The position numbers were made by a program, and so were the translations under genes. The notes beneath the pieces are model-generated. The model made no database searches. It was not told the origin of the DNA and saw only the letters and a program-made list of their open reading frames with translations. Shown piece after piece: positions 8,753-16,425 of a stretch of DNA of 64,000 nt. This DNA comes from JAEUPI01 sp044222685 (lineage in GTDB: Bacteria; Pseudomonadota; Gammaproteobacteria; Burkholderiales; Burkholderiaceae_C): NCBI GenBank assembly GCA_044222685.1, contig JBGAMU010000004.1, forward strand, positions 1 to 64,000, given 5' to 3'. The first letter of the stretch is position 1, and the number at the start of each line of letters is the position of its first letter.

Positions 8753-9432
8753 GCGCAGACCGCAGACGCGTCGGCGATCGCCTGCTGGCGGTCACCGCGC
8801 TGCTGGCGCTCGCCGCCTGCGCCGGCACGCCGGCGCCACCCGATTGGCAGACGAATGCGAAGGCCGCACTGGAGCACGCGACATCGGCCTACCTGCAGGG
8901 CCACAACGCGCTCGAGGCGAGCGAGTTTGCGCGTGCGCGGCGCGAGATCGCCGCAACCGGGCGCATCGACCTGCTGGCGCGCGCCGAACTGATGCGCTGC
9001 GCCAGCCATGTGGCGAGCCTCGACTTCGAGCCCTGCCACGGCTTCGAAGCGCTGCGCAGCGACGCAGCTGCGGCCGAACTGGCCTACGCCGCCTATCTCG
9101 GCGGCAGCACCAGCGCGCCGCAGCGGGCGCTGCTTCCGGCGCACCACCGGCCGCTCGCCGACGGCTCGATCTCGCCGGCGGCGGCGCGGGCCGCGTTGCA
9201 GGACACGGCCGATCCGCTCGCCCGTCTGGTTGGAGCGGCATTGCTGCTGCGTGCCGGCCGCGCCGATCCGCCCCTGGCGGCCCTGGCGGTCGAGACCGCG
9301 TCGGCGCAGGGCTGGCGGCGACCCCTGCTCGCCTGGTTGCAGGTGCAGCTGCGTGGGGCCGAGATGGCTGGCGACGCCGCGCTGGTCGAGCCGCTGCGCC
9401 GGCGCATTCGATTGGTGGAGGCCGGACCATGA
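8749..9432 (+). CDS. Operon-linked lipoprotein of unknown family
   Basis: 227 aa. The signal peptide ends in a lipobox (LALAAC, Cys about residue 25), so the mature protein is probably an outer-membrane-facing lipoprotein. The remainder is helical, with internal cysteines (CASHVASL, EPCHGFEAL), and has no motif I recognise. It occupies the position that an auxiliary lipoprotein holds in MCE operons, but I do not see the PqiC-type (PF03886) pattern found in the gene at 38782. It overlaps both neighbours by 4 nt. Confidence 0.7.
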   Translation: MSADRRRVGDRLLAVTALLALAACAGTPAPPDWQTNAKAALEHATSAYLQGHNALEASEFARARREIAATGRIDLLARAELMRCASHVASLDFEPCHGFEALRSDAAAAELAYAAYLGGSTSAPQRALLPAHHRPLADGSISPAAARAALQDTADPLARLVGAALLLRAGRADPPLAALAVETASAQGWRRPLLAWLQVQLRGAEMAGDAALVEPLRRRIRLVEAGP

Positions 9433-10076
9433 CCCCTTGCAGACACACGATCGCTGCACTCGCTTTCGTGGCGTGGACAGCGCCTTCCTTCGCCCAGACG
9501 GCGTCTGCCACGGCCGGCGTCGAGCGCTCGTCGGCGCCGGCCGCCGGCGCGGGGCTCGCCGGCGCCGCGCTGCTGCGCGAGCTGCGCCGCGGCGGCTACG
9601 TGGTCTACTTCCGCCACACGGCCACCGACTTCTCGAAACGCGACGACGCGATGAAGGGCTTCGACGACTGCGACAACCAGCGGCTGCTGTCGCCGCAGGG
9701 CCGCGACGACGCGCGGCGCATCGGCGAGACGATCCGCGCGCTGAAGCTGCCGACCGGTGAGGTGCTTGCGAGCCCGATGTGCCGCACGATGGACCATGCC
9801 ACGCTGAGCTTCGGCCGCGCCACGCCGGCGCCCACCGTGGCGCTGCGCGAGAGCGGCGGTGGCGACTACCCCGGGCTGGCCCGTCTGCTGAGCGCCCCGG
9901 TGGCCGCGGGCAGCAACCGCTGGATGGTCGGCCACGGCATCCCGTTTCGCGCCGTCGCCGGTGCGCCGCACTTGGCCGAAGGCGAGGCCGTCGTGATGAA
10001 GCCCGACGGCACCGGCTGGACCGTGGTCGCGCGCATCACGGTGACCGACTGGGCGGCGCTCGCTCGACTGCCCTAG
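9429..10076 (+). CDS. Exported histidine phosphatase superfamily protein
   Basis: 215 aa with a Sec signal peptide (cleavage near SFAQ, residue 23). The phosphoglycerate-mutase-like core shows YFRHTATD (Arg62, His63; RHT in place of the usual RHG), then ASPMCRTMDHA and a late second His in MVGHGIPF. The location is probably periplasmic and the substrate unknown; Ais-like lipid A phosphatases are also exported members of this superfamily, which would suit a lipid-transport operon but is inference. The start overlaps the lipoprotein stop (ATGA). Its TAG shares a CTAG with the stop of the convergent Bug gene. Confidence 0.8.
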   Translation: MTPCRHTIAALAFVAWTAPSFAQTASATAGVERSSAPAAGAGLAGAALLRELRRGGYVVYFRHTATDFSKRDDAMKGFDDCDNQRLLSPQGRDDARRIGETIRALKLPTGEVLASPMCRTMDHATLSFGRATPAPTVALRESGGGDYPGLARLLSAPVAAGSNRWMVGHGIPFRAVAGAPHLAEGEAVVMKPDGTGWTVVARITVTDWAALARLP

Positions 10077-11047
10077 TCTGCCTTTATGTTGTTGTCCTTC
10101 ACCACCTTGGCCCAGATGTCGATCTGACCCTCGATGAAGGCCTGTGCCTGCGCCGGCGTGCCGGTGCGCACCTCGATGCCTTGCGCGGCCAGCTTGCCGG
10201 CGACCTCGGGCGACTGCAGCGCCTTGTTGATCTCCTGGTTCATGCGGGCGACGATCTCCGGCGGCGTCTTCGCCGGCGCCAGCACGGCCCACCAGGCCGG
10301 CGCCTCGAAGCCGGCGTAGCCGCTCTCGGCGATCGTCGGCACGTCGGGCAGTTGCGGCGAGCGTTTGCTGGTGGTGACGGCCAGGCCGCGCAGCCGCTTG
10401 CTGTCGATGTGCGGCTTGATCAGAAACACCGAGCCCACCGACAGCGGCACGTGGCCGGCGATGGCGTCGTTCATCAACGGGCCGCCGCCGCGGTACGGCA
10501 CGTGGTTCAGCTCGAGCCCGTCGCCCTTGGCGAGCAGCGCGATCGCCAGATGGCCGAGGCTGCCCGAGCCGATGCTGCCGTAGCTGACGCCCTTCTTCGC
10601 CTTGGCGGCGGCGATCACGTCGGCGAAGCTCTTGTAGGCGGTGTCGGCGTGCGTGGCGAGCACCATCGCGCTGGTGCCGATCTGCGCCACCGCGGCGAGG
10701 TCCTTGCGCGTGTCGTAGCCGAGGTTGGGGTTCAGACTCGGGTTCACGCCGTGTGTGTCGAACACGACGGCGAAGGTATAGCCGTCGGGCGCCGACTGCG
10801 CCACCGCCGCGGTGCCGATCGCACCCGAGGCGCCACCCTTGTTCTCGACCACCACGCTTTGGCCGAGCTGCTGCTGCAGCGACGGCGCCAGGATGCGCGC
10901 GACCTGGTCGACCGAGCCGCCCGGCGGAAACACCGCCACCAGCTTGACCGGCCCGCGCGTCGGCCAGGCCTGTGCCCAGGCAGGCGCAGTGGCCGACGCC
11001 AGCAGTGTGGCCAGGCCGGCCGCGAACACGACATGCTTGAAGTTCAT
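10073..11047 (-). CDS. Bug-family (TctC-like) solute-binding protein
   Basis: 324-aa periplasmic binding protein of the tripartite tricarboxylate transporter type, greatly expanded in Burkholderiales. The signal peptide ends at APAWAQ. Family blocks include VFPPGGSVDQVARILAP, VVVENKGGASGAIGTAAVA, PDGYTF, YDTRKDLAAVAQIG, YGSIGSGSLGHLA and PYRGGGPLMNDAIAGHV. The start at 11047 is preceded by GAGG about 10 nt upstream. No TctA/TctB membrane genes are adjacent, as is common for these orphan binding proteins. The ligand (a carboxylate or aromatic acid) cannot be read from the sequence. Confidence 0.92.
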   Translation of the reverse strand: MNFKHVVFAAGLATLLASATAPAWAQAWPTRGPVKLVAVFPPGGSVDQVARILAPSLQQQLGQSVVVENKGGASGAIGTAAVAQSAPDGYTFAVVFDTHGVNPSLNPNLGYDTRKDLAAVAQIGTSAMVLATHADTAYKSFADVIAAAKAKKGVSYGSIGSGSLGHLAIALLAKGDGLELNHVPYRGGGPLMNDAIAGHVPLSVGSVFLIKPHIDSKRLRGLAVTTSKRSPQLPDVPTIAESGYAGFEAPAWWAVLAPAKTPPEIVARMNQEINKALQSPEVAGKLAAQGIEVRTGTPAQAQAFIEGQIDIWAKVVKDNNIKAD

Positions 11048-11174
11048 CTCGGGTGATCCTCGGGCCATGCAGTCGCCGATTCTCGTCCCGCACCGGCACG
11101 GCGCCATTGGGGGGAACCGGGGTCGATGTCGCGTCGGCCGGCGTACGATGCCGCGACCTCCACCGAGCGCCGTC

Positions 11175-12326
11175 ATGGACCCCAAGCACGTGAAGCCCGA
11201 GACCATCGCCGCGCAGGCGCTGGGCTGGATCGACGAGGAGACGCGTGCGATCACGCCGCCGATCCATGTGTCGTCGACCTACCTGCGCGATGCCGACAAC
11301 CAGTACCGCTCGGGCCGCATCTATGCGCGCGCCGACAACCCGGCCTTCGACCAGGCCGAGCGCGTGATCACCGAGCTCGAAGGCGGCGCGCAGGGCGCGC
11401 TGTTCGCCTCCGGGATGGCGGCGGCCACCGCCGTGTTCCAGTCGCTCGCGCCGGGCGACCACGTGCTGGCACCGAAGGTGATGTACTGGTCGCTGCGCAA
11501 CTGGTTGATGAATTTCGCGACCTCCTGGGGCCTGCAGGTGGAGCTGGTCGACATGACCGATCCGGCCGCGGTGGGCGCGGCGTTGCGGCCCGGCAAAACG
11601 AAGCTGGTCTGGGTCGAGACGCCGGCCAACCCGCTGTGGAGCATCACCGACATCGCCGCCACCGCGGCGCTCGCGCACCAGGCCGGCGCCCGCCTCGCGG
11701 TGGACTCCACCGTGGCCACGCCGGTCTTCACGCGGCCGCTCGAGCACGGCGCCGACCTGGTGATGCACGCCGGCACCAAGTACCTCAACGGCCACTCCGA
11801 CCTGATCGCCGGCGTGCTGGTGAGCCGCGAGGACGACGACTTCTGGAAACGCGTGAAGACGGTACGCGCGCAGCTCGGCGGCACGCTGGGTTCGTTCGAG
11901 GCCTGGCTGATGCTGCGCGGCATGCGCACGCTGTTCCTGCGCGTGCGCGCGGCGTCGGCCGGCGCCCAGCGCATCGCCGAGCACTTCGCGCACCACGACC
12001 TGGTGAGTGCGGTGCTGTACCCCGGCCTGCCCGGCAGCCCGGGCCACGAGGTGGCCGCGCGCCAGATGCGCGGCGGCTTCGGCGGCATGCTGTCGATCCG
12101 CGCCCTGGGTGGCGAGGCCGCCGCCATCGCCACCGCCGCCCATGTGGGTCTGTGGAAGCGCGCCACCTCGCTCGGCGGCACCGAGAGCCTGGTCGAACAC
12201 CGCGCCAGCGTCGAAGGCGCCGGCACGCCGGCGCCGGCCGACCTGCTGCGCCTGTCGGTGGGCATCGAGGACGCCGGCGACCTGATCGCCGACCTGGAGC
12301 AGGCGCTGCGCCGGGCCCACGGCTGA
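11175..12326 (+). CDS. Cys/Met-metabolism PLP enzyme (cystathionine beta-lyase-like)
   Basis: 383 aa, fold-type I PLP enzyme of the trans-sulfuration family. Visible are the N-terminal TPPIHVSSTYLR, YARADNPAFDQAE, LFASGMAAATAVFQ, Asp177 in AVDSTVATPVF (pyridine nitrogen contact) and PLP-lysine Lys202 in HAGTKYLNGHSDLIAG. The C-terminal LGGTESLVEHRAS and LRLSVGIEDAGDL complete the family. Closest by memory are cystathionine beta-lyase (MetC) and gamma-lyase/O-acylhomoserine sulfhydrylase types; I cannot separate these. A TACGAT -10-like hexamer sits at 11144-11149. Confidence 0.87.
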   Translation: MDPKHVKPETIAAQALGWIDEETRAITPPIHVSSTYLRDADNQYRSGRIYARADNPAFDQAERVITELEGGAQGALFASGMAAATAVFQSLAPGDHVLAPKVMYWSLRNWLMNFATSWGLQVELVDMTDPAAVGAALRPGKTKLVWVETPANPLWSITDIAATAALAHQAGARLAVDSTVATPVFTRPLEHGADLVMHAGTKYLNGHSDLIAGVLVSREDDDFWKRVKTVRAQLGGTLGSFEAWLMLRGMRTLFLRVRAASAGAQRIAEHFAHHDLVSAVLYPGLPGSPGHEVAARQMRGGFGGMLSIRALGGEAAAIATAAHVGLWKRATSLGGTESLVEHRASVEGAGTPAPADLLRLSVGIEDAGDLIADLEQALRRAHG

Positions 12327-12438
12327 CGGCGGTCGGCGGCGGGCGGGCGCAGCACGCTCGCGCAAAAGCGGGAATTCCCCGCGATCACCGGCGCTTATCC
12401 ATGCGGTGATAGGCTGCTGTCGCATTAACGTAGCGGTC

Positions 12439-12795
12439 ATGCAGCTGCCCGACTATCAGCCGCCCAGCGACCAGCGCGCTTCGCTGGCGGTCGGTCTGGC
12501 GCCACTGCTGGTGCTGATCGCGTTCGCCGCCATCGTCACCCGCGTGATCGACGCGGACACCGGTTTCGCCATCTTCGTGGCCTGCACGCTGTGGGTCGTC
12601 TACGAGATGCACGACTACCAGGCCACGATCGACCGCTACAACCAGGACTACGTCGAGAACCACCTGTGCTGGCGCACGCGGGCCTCGTTGAACTCGCTCG
12701 CCGAGCAGGCCGACACGCCGCCGCCCACGCGCGAGTTCGTGCAGCGGTTCCTCGCCGCCGACGGCGAGACGCTGCGCGATCGGCCGACGATCTAG
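12439..12795 (+). CDS. Small two-TM membrane protein, function unknown
   Basis: 118 aa. Two closely spaced hydrophobic segments (about residues 17-35 and 42-56) are followed by a polar, His/Asp/Tyr-rich tail (YEMHDYQATIDRYNQDY) likely facing the cytoplasm. I do not recognise the family. The start at 12439 was chosen over an upstream in-frame ATG at 12406 because the extra residues look like leader sequence. A strong stem-loop follows 14 nt after the stop. Confidence 0.65.
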   Translation: MQLPDYQPPSDQRASLAVGLAPLLVLIAFAAIVTRVIDADTGFAIFVACTLWVVYEMHDYQATIDRYNQDYVENHLCWRTRASLNSLAEQADTPPPTREFVQRFLAADGETLRDRPTI

Positions 12796-12808
12796 CGCCG
12801 CACGAAGA

Positions 12809-12836
12809 AGAACAGGCGCCTCGCGGCGCCTGTTCT
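12809..12836. terminator. Bidirectional intrinsic terminator
   Basis: A perfect 12-bp stem AGAACAGGCGCC / GGCGCCTGTTCT closes a TCGC loop between two convergent genes (stops at 12795 and 12872). On the minus strand it is followed by TTCTTCG, a modest U-rich tail; on the plus strand by CATT. It is the clearest terminator in the window. Confidence 0.85.
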
Positions 12837-12871
12837 CATTGAACGCCCCGAATCGGGGCATCGCAGAGGGC

Positions 12872-13060
12872 TTACTTCGTACCGCTGGCGGCCTTGGCCG
12901 CCGGCTTGGCCTTGGCCGCCTTCTTCTTGGCTTCCTTCTTCGCCTTGGTCGGCTCGCTGGCCTTGGCCATCGGGGCGGCGCCGGCGTGCGACGCGGCTTG
13001 CGCGGGAATGGCCACCGCGGCAGCGGCGACGAACATCAGGGCGGTCAGGAACTTGGTCAT
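12872..13060 (-). CDS. Exported Lys/Ala-rich small protein
   Basis: 62 aa. A signal peptide (about residues 1-22, ending PAQA) precedes a mature part of about 40 residues made almost wholly of Ala, Lys and Pro (SEPTKAKKEAKKKAAKAKP). The mature charge is strongly positive and low in complexity. Small exported proteins of this kind are frequent in Burkholderiales, with no proven role; binding to lipopolysaccharide, DNA or peptidoglycan is possible by charge. It is convergent with the two-TM gene across the terminator at 12809. Confidence 0.7.
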   Translation of the reverse strand: MTKFLTALMFVAAAAVAIPAQAASHAGAAPMAKASEPTKAKKEAKKKAAKAKPAAKAASGTK

Positions 13061-13260
13061 GGCTTTGTCTTTCGTAGTTTGGAGTGAAGCCTGGCGCCCG
13101 GTGCTTCCCCTATGGAACCCTCATTGCGCTCGACTCCTGGAGTTTACGCGGCAGCCCCGTTTCGGTTGACAGGGTCGCGCCGTGCGGCCTTCATCCGGGC
13201 GGCCGCGCGGCGCGTAAACGGTACGATCGCCCGCTTTCGCCTCCGGAACCGCGCCACGCC

Positions 13261-14382
13261 TTGTCACGTTTGCGACTTCTCGCCACTGCCGCCTTGCTGC
13301 TGGCCGACACCGTCGCGCTGGCAGCGCCATTCGTCCCGTCGACGGACCAGCAGGTGGTCGAGCGCCTGCCGACGAAGGCCAACGATCCCGCGGCACGCGA
13401 GTTGAACGTGCTGCGCGCCGCCTGGCGCCGCGAGCCCGGCAACGTGACGCTGGCGGTCGACCTGGCCCGGCGCTGGTTCGAACAGGCAGGCGTCGACGGC
13501 GACCCGCGCTACGTGGGGTACGCGCAGGCGGCGCTGCACCCGTGGTGGACCCTGAGCGAGCCCCCGGTGGCCGCACGCGTGATGCGCGCCGTGATCCTGC
13601 AGTACGGCCATCGCTTCGACGAGGCGGTGGCCGACCTCGACGCGGCGACCCGCGCGGAGCCCGACCACGCCGAGGCCTGGGCCTGGCTGGCTGCGATTCA
13701 CATGGTGCGCGCCGACTATGGGCGTGCGCGCTCGGCCTGCGAGCAGCTCGAACCACTCGTTGACGACGTGGTGGGCGTGGCCTGCCTGGCCTATGTCGAC
13801 TCGCTGACCGGCCGCGCATCCGCGGCGGTGCAGGCGCTGCGCGACGCGTTGCGTGAGGCCCCCGAAGCCGAGCCGGCACAGCGCCTGTGGGCGCTGACGC
13901 GGCTGGCCGAGATCGAGGAGCGGCGCGGCGCCGTGGCGCAGGCCGAAGCGGCCTATCGCGAGGCCGTCGGCCTCGGCCGGCGCGACGTGTACCTGCTGGC
14001 CGCCTATGCGGACTTCCTGCTCGACCAGGGCCGGCCGCAGGAGGTGCTGGCCCTGCTGAAGGACAGCGAACGCGCCGACGTGCTGCTGCTGCGGCTCGCG
14101 ATCGCCGCCAAGGCGACCGGCGATGCGCGGCGTGACGGCTGGGCGCGCGAACTGCAGGCGCGGTCGCTCGAGGTGCTGGGACGGCCCGAGCGGGCGCTGG
14201 CACTCGCCCGTGACAACTACGCGGTGCAGCGCGAGGCGGCCGACGCCCGCGTGCTGCTCGAAGCCGCCTGGGCCGCCCGGCAGCGCGAGGCGGCCGAGCC
14301 GGCGCTGCAGTGGCTGCGCAGCACCGGCGTCGAGAGCCCGCGCCTGCAGGCGCTGGCGGCGCGCTGGAACACGCCACGATGA
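13261..14382 (+). CDS. TPR-repeat exported protein
   Basis: 373 aa from a TTG at 13261. The frame is open further upstream, but those residues are Arg/Pro-rich, whereas TTG gives a good signal peptide (SRLRLLATAALLLADTVALA). The mature part holds successive TPR-like helices: HRFDEAVADLDAATRAEPDH, AWLAAIHMVRADYGRARSAC, RGAVAQAEAAYREAVGLGR, LLDQGRPQEVLALLKD and PERALALARDNYAV. It is probably periplasmic. The stop overlaps the ATG of a HupE/UreJ-type gene (ATGA), so it may scaffold that membrane protein. A TACGAT hexamer lies at 13222-13227. A more upstream start cannot be excluded. Confidence 0.75.
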   Translation: MSRLRLLATAALLLADTVALAAPFVPSTDQQVVERLPTKANDPAARELNVLRAAWRREPGNVTLAVDLARRWFEQAGVDGDPRYVGYAQAALHPWWTLSEPPVAARVMRAVILQYGHRFDEAVADLDAATRAEPDHAEAWAWLAAIHMVRADYGRARSACEQLEPLVDDVVGVACLAYVDSLTGRASAAVQALRDALREAPEAEPAQRLWALTRLAEIEERRGAVAQAEAAYREAVGLGRRDVYLLAAYADFLLDQGRPQEVLALLKDSERADVLLLRLAIAAKATGDARRDGWARELQARSLEVLGRPERALALARDNYAVQREAADARVLLEAAWAARQREAAEPALQWLRSTGVESPRLQALAARWNTPR

Positions 14383-15518
14383 GCTGGTTGCGCGCCCTGG
14401 CACTCCTGCTGGTCTGCAGTCTGCTGGTCGGCACGCCGATGGCCTGGGCGCACAAGCCGTCGGACAGCTACCTCGGCATCACGGTCGCCGACGGCGGCTT
14501 GAGCGGCCGCTGGGACATCGCCTTGCGCGACCTCGAATTCGCGATCGGCCTGGATGCCGACGGCAACGGCGAGATCACCTGGGGCGAGCTGCGGGCGCGC
14601 CATGCCGACATCGCGGGCTATGCGCTGGCACGGCTGGCGATGCGGGCCGACGACGCCGCCTGCACGCTGGCGGCGGGTGCGCAGCAGGTCGACGAGCACA
14701 CCGACGGCGCCTACACGGTGCTGCCGCTCGTGATCACCTGCCCACGCGTGCCCGAGAAGCTGACGTTGCACTACACGCTGTTCGCCGACCTGGACCCGCA
14801 ACACCGCGGGCTGCTCAACCTGAGCGCCAACGGCGGCACGCGCACCGCGGTGCTCGGCCCGCAGGCCGCCACGCAGACCTTCGAGCTCGCGCAGGTGAGC
14901 CGCTGGCGCCAGTTCGTCGACTTCGCGCGCGAGGGCGTGTGGCACATCTGGATCGGCTTCGACCACATCCTGTTCCTGCTGTCGCTGCTGTTGCCTGCGG
15001 TGCTGGTGTGGCGCGCGTCGCGCTGGCAGCCGACCGACACGCTGCGCGAGTCGTTCTGGGACGTCTTTCGCATCGTCACCGCGTTCACCATCGCACATTC
15101 GATCACGCTGTCGCTGGCCACGCTGCAGGTGGTGTCGCTGCCGTCGCGGCTGGTCGAGTCGGCGATCGCGGCGTCGGTGGTGCTGGCGGCGCTGAACAAC
15201 GTGCGCCCGCTGATCCACGGCCGGCGCTGGGCCGTGGCGTTCGCCTTCGGTCTGATCCACGGCTTCGGTTTCGCCAGCGTGCTGGCCGACCTGGGGCTGC
15301 CGCGCGACGCGCTGGCGCTGGCGCTGGTGGGTTTCAATCTCGGGGTCGAGGGCGGCCAGCTGGCGATCGTGGCGGTCTTCCTGCCGATCGCCTTCGCGTT
15401 GCGCCGCACGACCCTTTACCGGCGCGGCGTGATGATCGGTGGCTCGCTGCTGATCGTGGGTCTGGCCGGCGTGTGGCTGGTCGAGCGCGTGTTCGATCTG
15501 AAGCTGTTGCCGGCCTGA
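14379..15518 (+). CDS. HupE/UreJ-2 family membrane protein with EF-hand loop
   Basis: 379 aa. The signal peptide ends near MAWAHKPSD. The periplasmic N-terminal domain contains a textbook EF-hand loop: Asp59, Asp61, Asn63, Gly64, Ile66 and Glu70 in DADGNGEITWGE. The C-terminal half has about six or seven membrane spans with the HupE/UreJ_2 hallmarks GVWHIWIGFDHILFLLSLLL, TAFTIAHSITLSLATL and FAFGLIHGFGFASVL, with membrane His/Asp residues suited to metal passage. HupE/UreJ proteins are linked to nickel or cobalt uptake; this two-domain subfamily is less studied. It overlaps the TPR gene and converges on a DUF4198 gene. Confidence 0.85.
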   Translation: MSWLRALALLLVCSLLVGTPMAWAHKPSDSYLGITVADGGLSGRWDIALRDLEFAIGLDADGNGEITWGELRARHADIAGYALARLAMRADDAACTLAAGAQQVDEHTDGAYTVLPLVITCPRVPEKLTLHYTLFADLDPQHRGLLNLSANGGTRTAVLGPQAATQTFELAQVSRWRQFVDFAREGVWHIWIGFDHILFLLSLLLPAVLVWRASRWQPTDTLRESFWDVFRIVTAFTIAHSITLSLATLQVVSLPSRLVESAIAASVVLAALNNVRPLIHGRRWAVAFAFGLIHGFGFASVLADLGLPRDALALALVGFNLGVEGGQLAIVAVFLPIAFALRRTTLYRRGVMIGGSLLIVGLAGVWLVERVFDLKLLPA

Positions 15519-15521
15519 GGA

Positions 15522-16337
15522 TCACGGCCGCGCCGGCGCTGCGCTGCCGGGTGTGGGCACGTCGAAGGCCAGCGTGACGAAGCGGCTCTCCCACCAGTCG
15601 GCCTGCGTGGGCGACAGGTACAGCTCGGTGCCGCGCAGCAGCCAGCGGCCCGGCAGCGGTGGGCTGAACGTGACGCGGCCCTGCGCGTCGGTGCGACGCC
15701 AGATGCCCAGACCGCTGGCCGCGCTCTGGAACTCCACCGCCAGATCGGCCAGCGGCTGGCCGTCGCGCAGCACCTGGAAATCGAGCGCGCGGTCGACGGC
15801 CACCGGCCCGTCGGCGCGCAGCAGCACGTCCATCGCCATCGGCACCGGTTGCGTCTCGACGGCGGCGTCGGCGCGCAGCGCCTCGATGCGCGCGTGCTTG
15901 GTGAATCGCTCGCGCCAGCCGACGCCCCGCCGTTGCATCTCGGCCCAGGCTTCGCGCACCGCGGCCGATGCCTGGATCTCCTTGAAGTAGATCTCGACGA
16001 TGCGCGGCTCGATCTCGACCTCGAAGGGCTGCAGCTGGGCCCAGCACGACGCTGCGCGGCCCGGCCGTACCGCCGCACGCACCCATAAGGCATTCGGCTT
16101 GTCCTGCAGCAGCCGCATCGGCAGCACGCTGCCCGCGGCGTCGCGGCAGCCGCTGGCCACCAGCTGCTCCATGCCGACCGGAAACTCCTGGCGCGGAAAC
16201 CGGTTGCCGGTGGCGAGCGCCAGGGCCAGCTGGCCGGGCGCCGCGTTCGGCAGGGCCTCGAACCAGGTGTCATGCGCCAGCGCGGCGCACGACATCGACA
16301 CCAGCGCGCAGCCGAACAACCAATCGCGAAACACCAT
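15522..16337 (-). CDS. DUF4198 (NikM-like) exported protein
   Basis: 271 aa with a signal peptide ending CAALAHDTWFE; the mature protein thus starts with the His-Asp-x-Trp motif common in DUF4198 proteins, some of which accompany nickel/cobalt transporters. The C-terminal part looks like a beta-sandwich carboxypeptidase-regulatory-like fold (LRDGQPLADLAVEFQS, RRTDAQGRVTFSPPLPGRWLLRGTEL). The stop is 3 nt from the stop of the convergent HupE-like gene. Proximity and family suggest a joint metal-related envelope role, which is inference. The start at 16337 gives a clean signal peptide. Confidence 0.82.
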   Translation of the reverse strand: MVFRDWLFGCALVSMSCAALAHDTWFEALPNAAPGQLALALATGNRFPRQEFPVGMEQLVASGCRDAAGSVLPMRLLQDKPNALWVRAAVRPGRAASCWAQLQPFEVEIEPRIVEIYFKEIQASAAVREAWAEMQRRGVGWRERFTKHARIEALRADAAVETQPVPMAMDVLLRADGPVAVDRALDFQVLRDGQPLADLAVEFQSAASGLGIWRRTDAQGRVTFSPPLPGRWLLRGTELYLSPTQADWWESRFVTLAFDVPTPGSAAPARP

Positions 16338-16425
16338 CCGCCATGATACGCAGCGCTCGCGGCGGCGGATGCCGGGTACGCGGCCCGCGCACAATGGCGC
16401 TCGAACGCGCAGCAGGAGCGACGCG

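Noticed and set aside
9093..12440. Very long open frame on the minus strand crossing several genes
   Set aside because: It runs antisense to the lipoprotein, phosphatase and PLP-enzyme genes. Its residues are Arg/Ala/Gly/His-heavy with no family motif, as expected for a shadow frame in GC-rich DNA; only the Bug protein inside this span is real and uses another frame.
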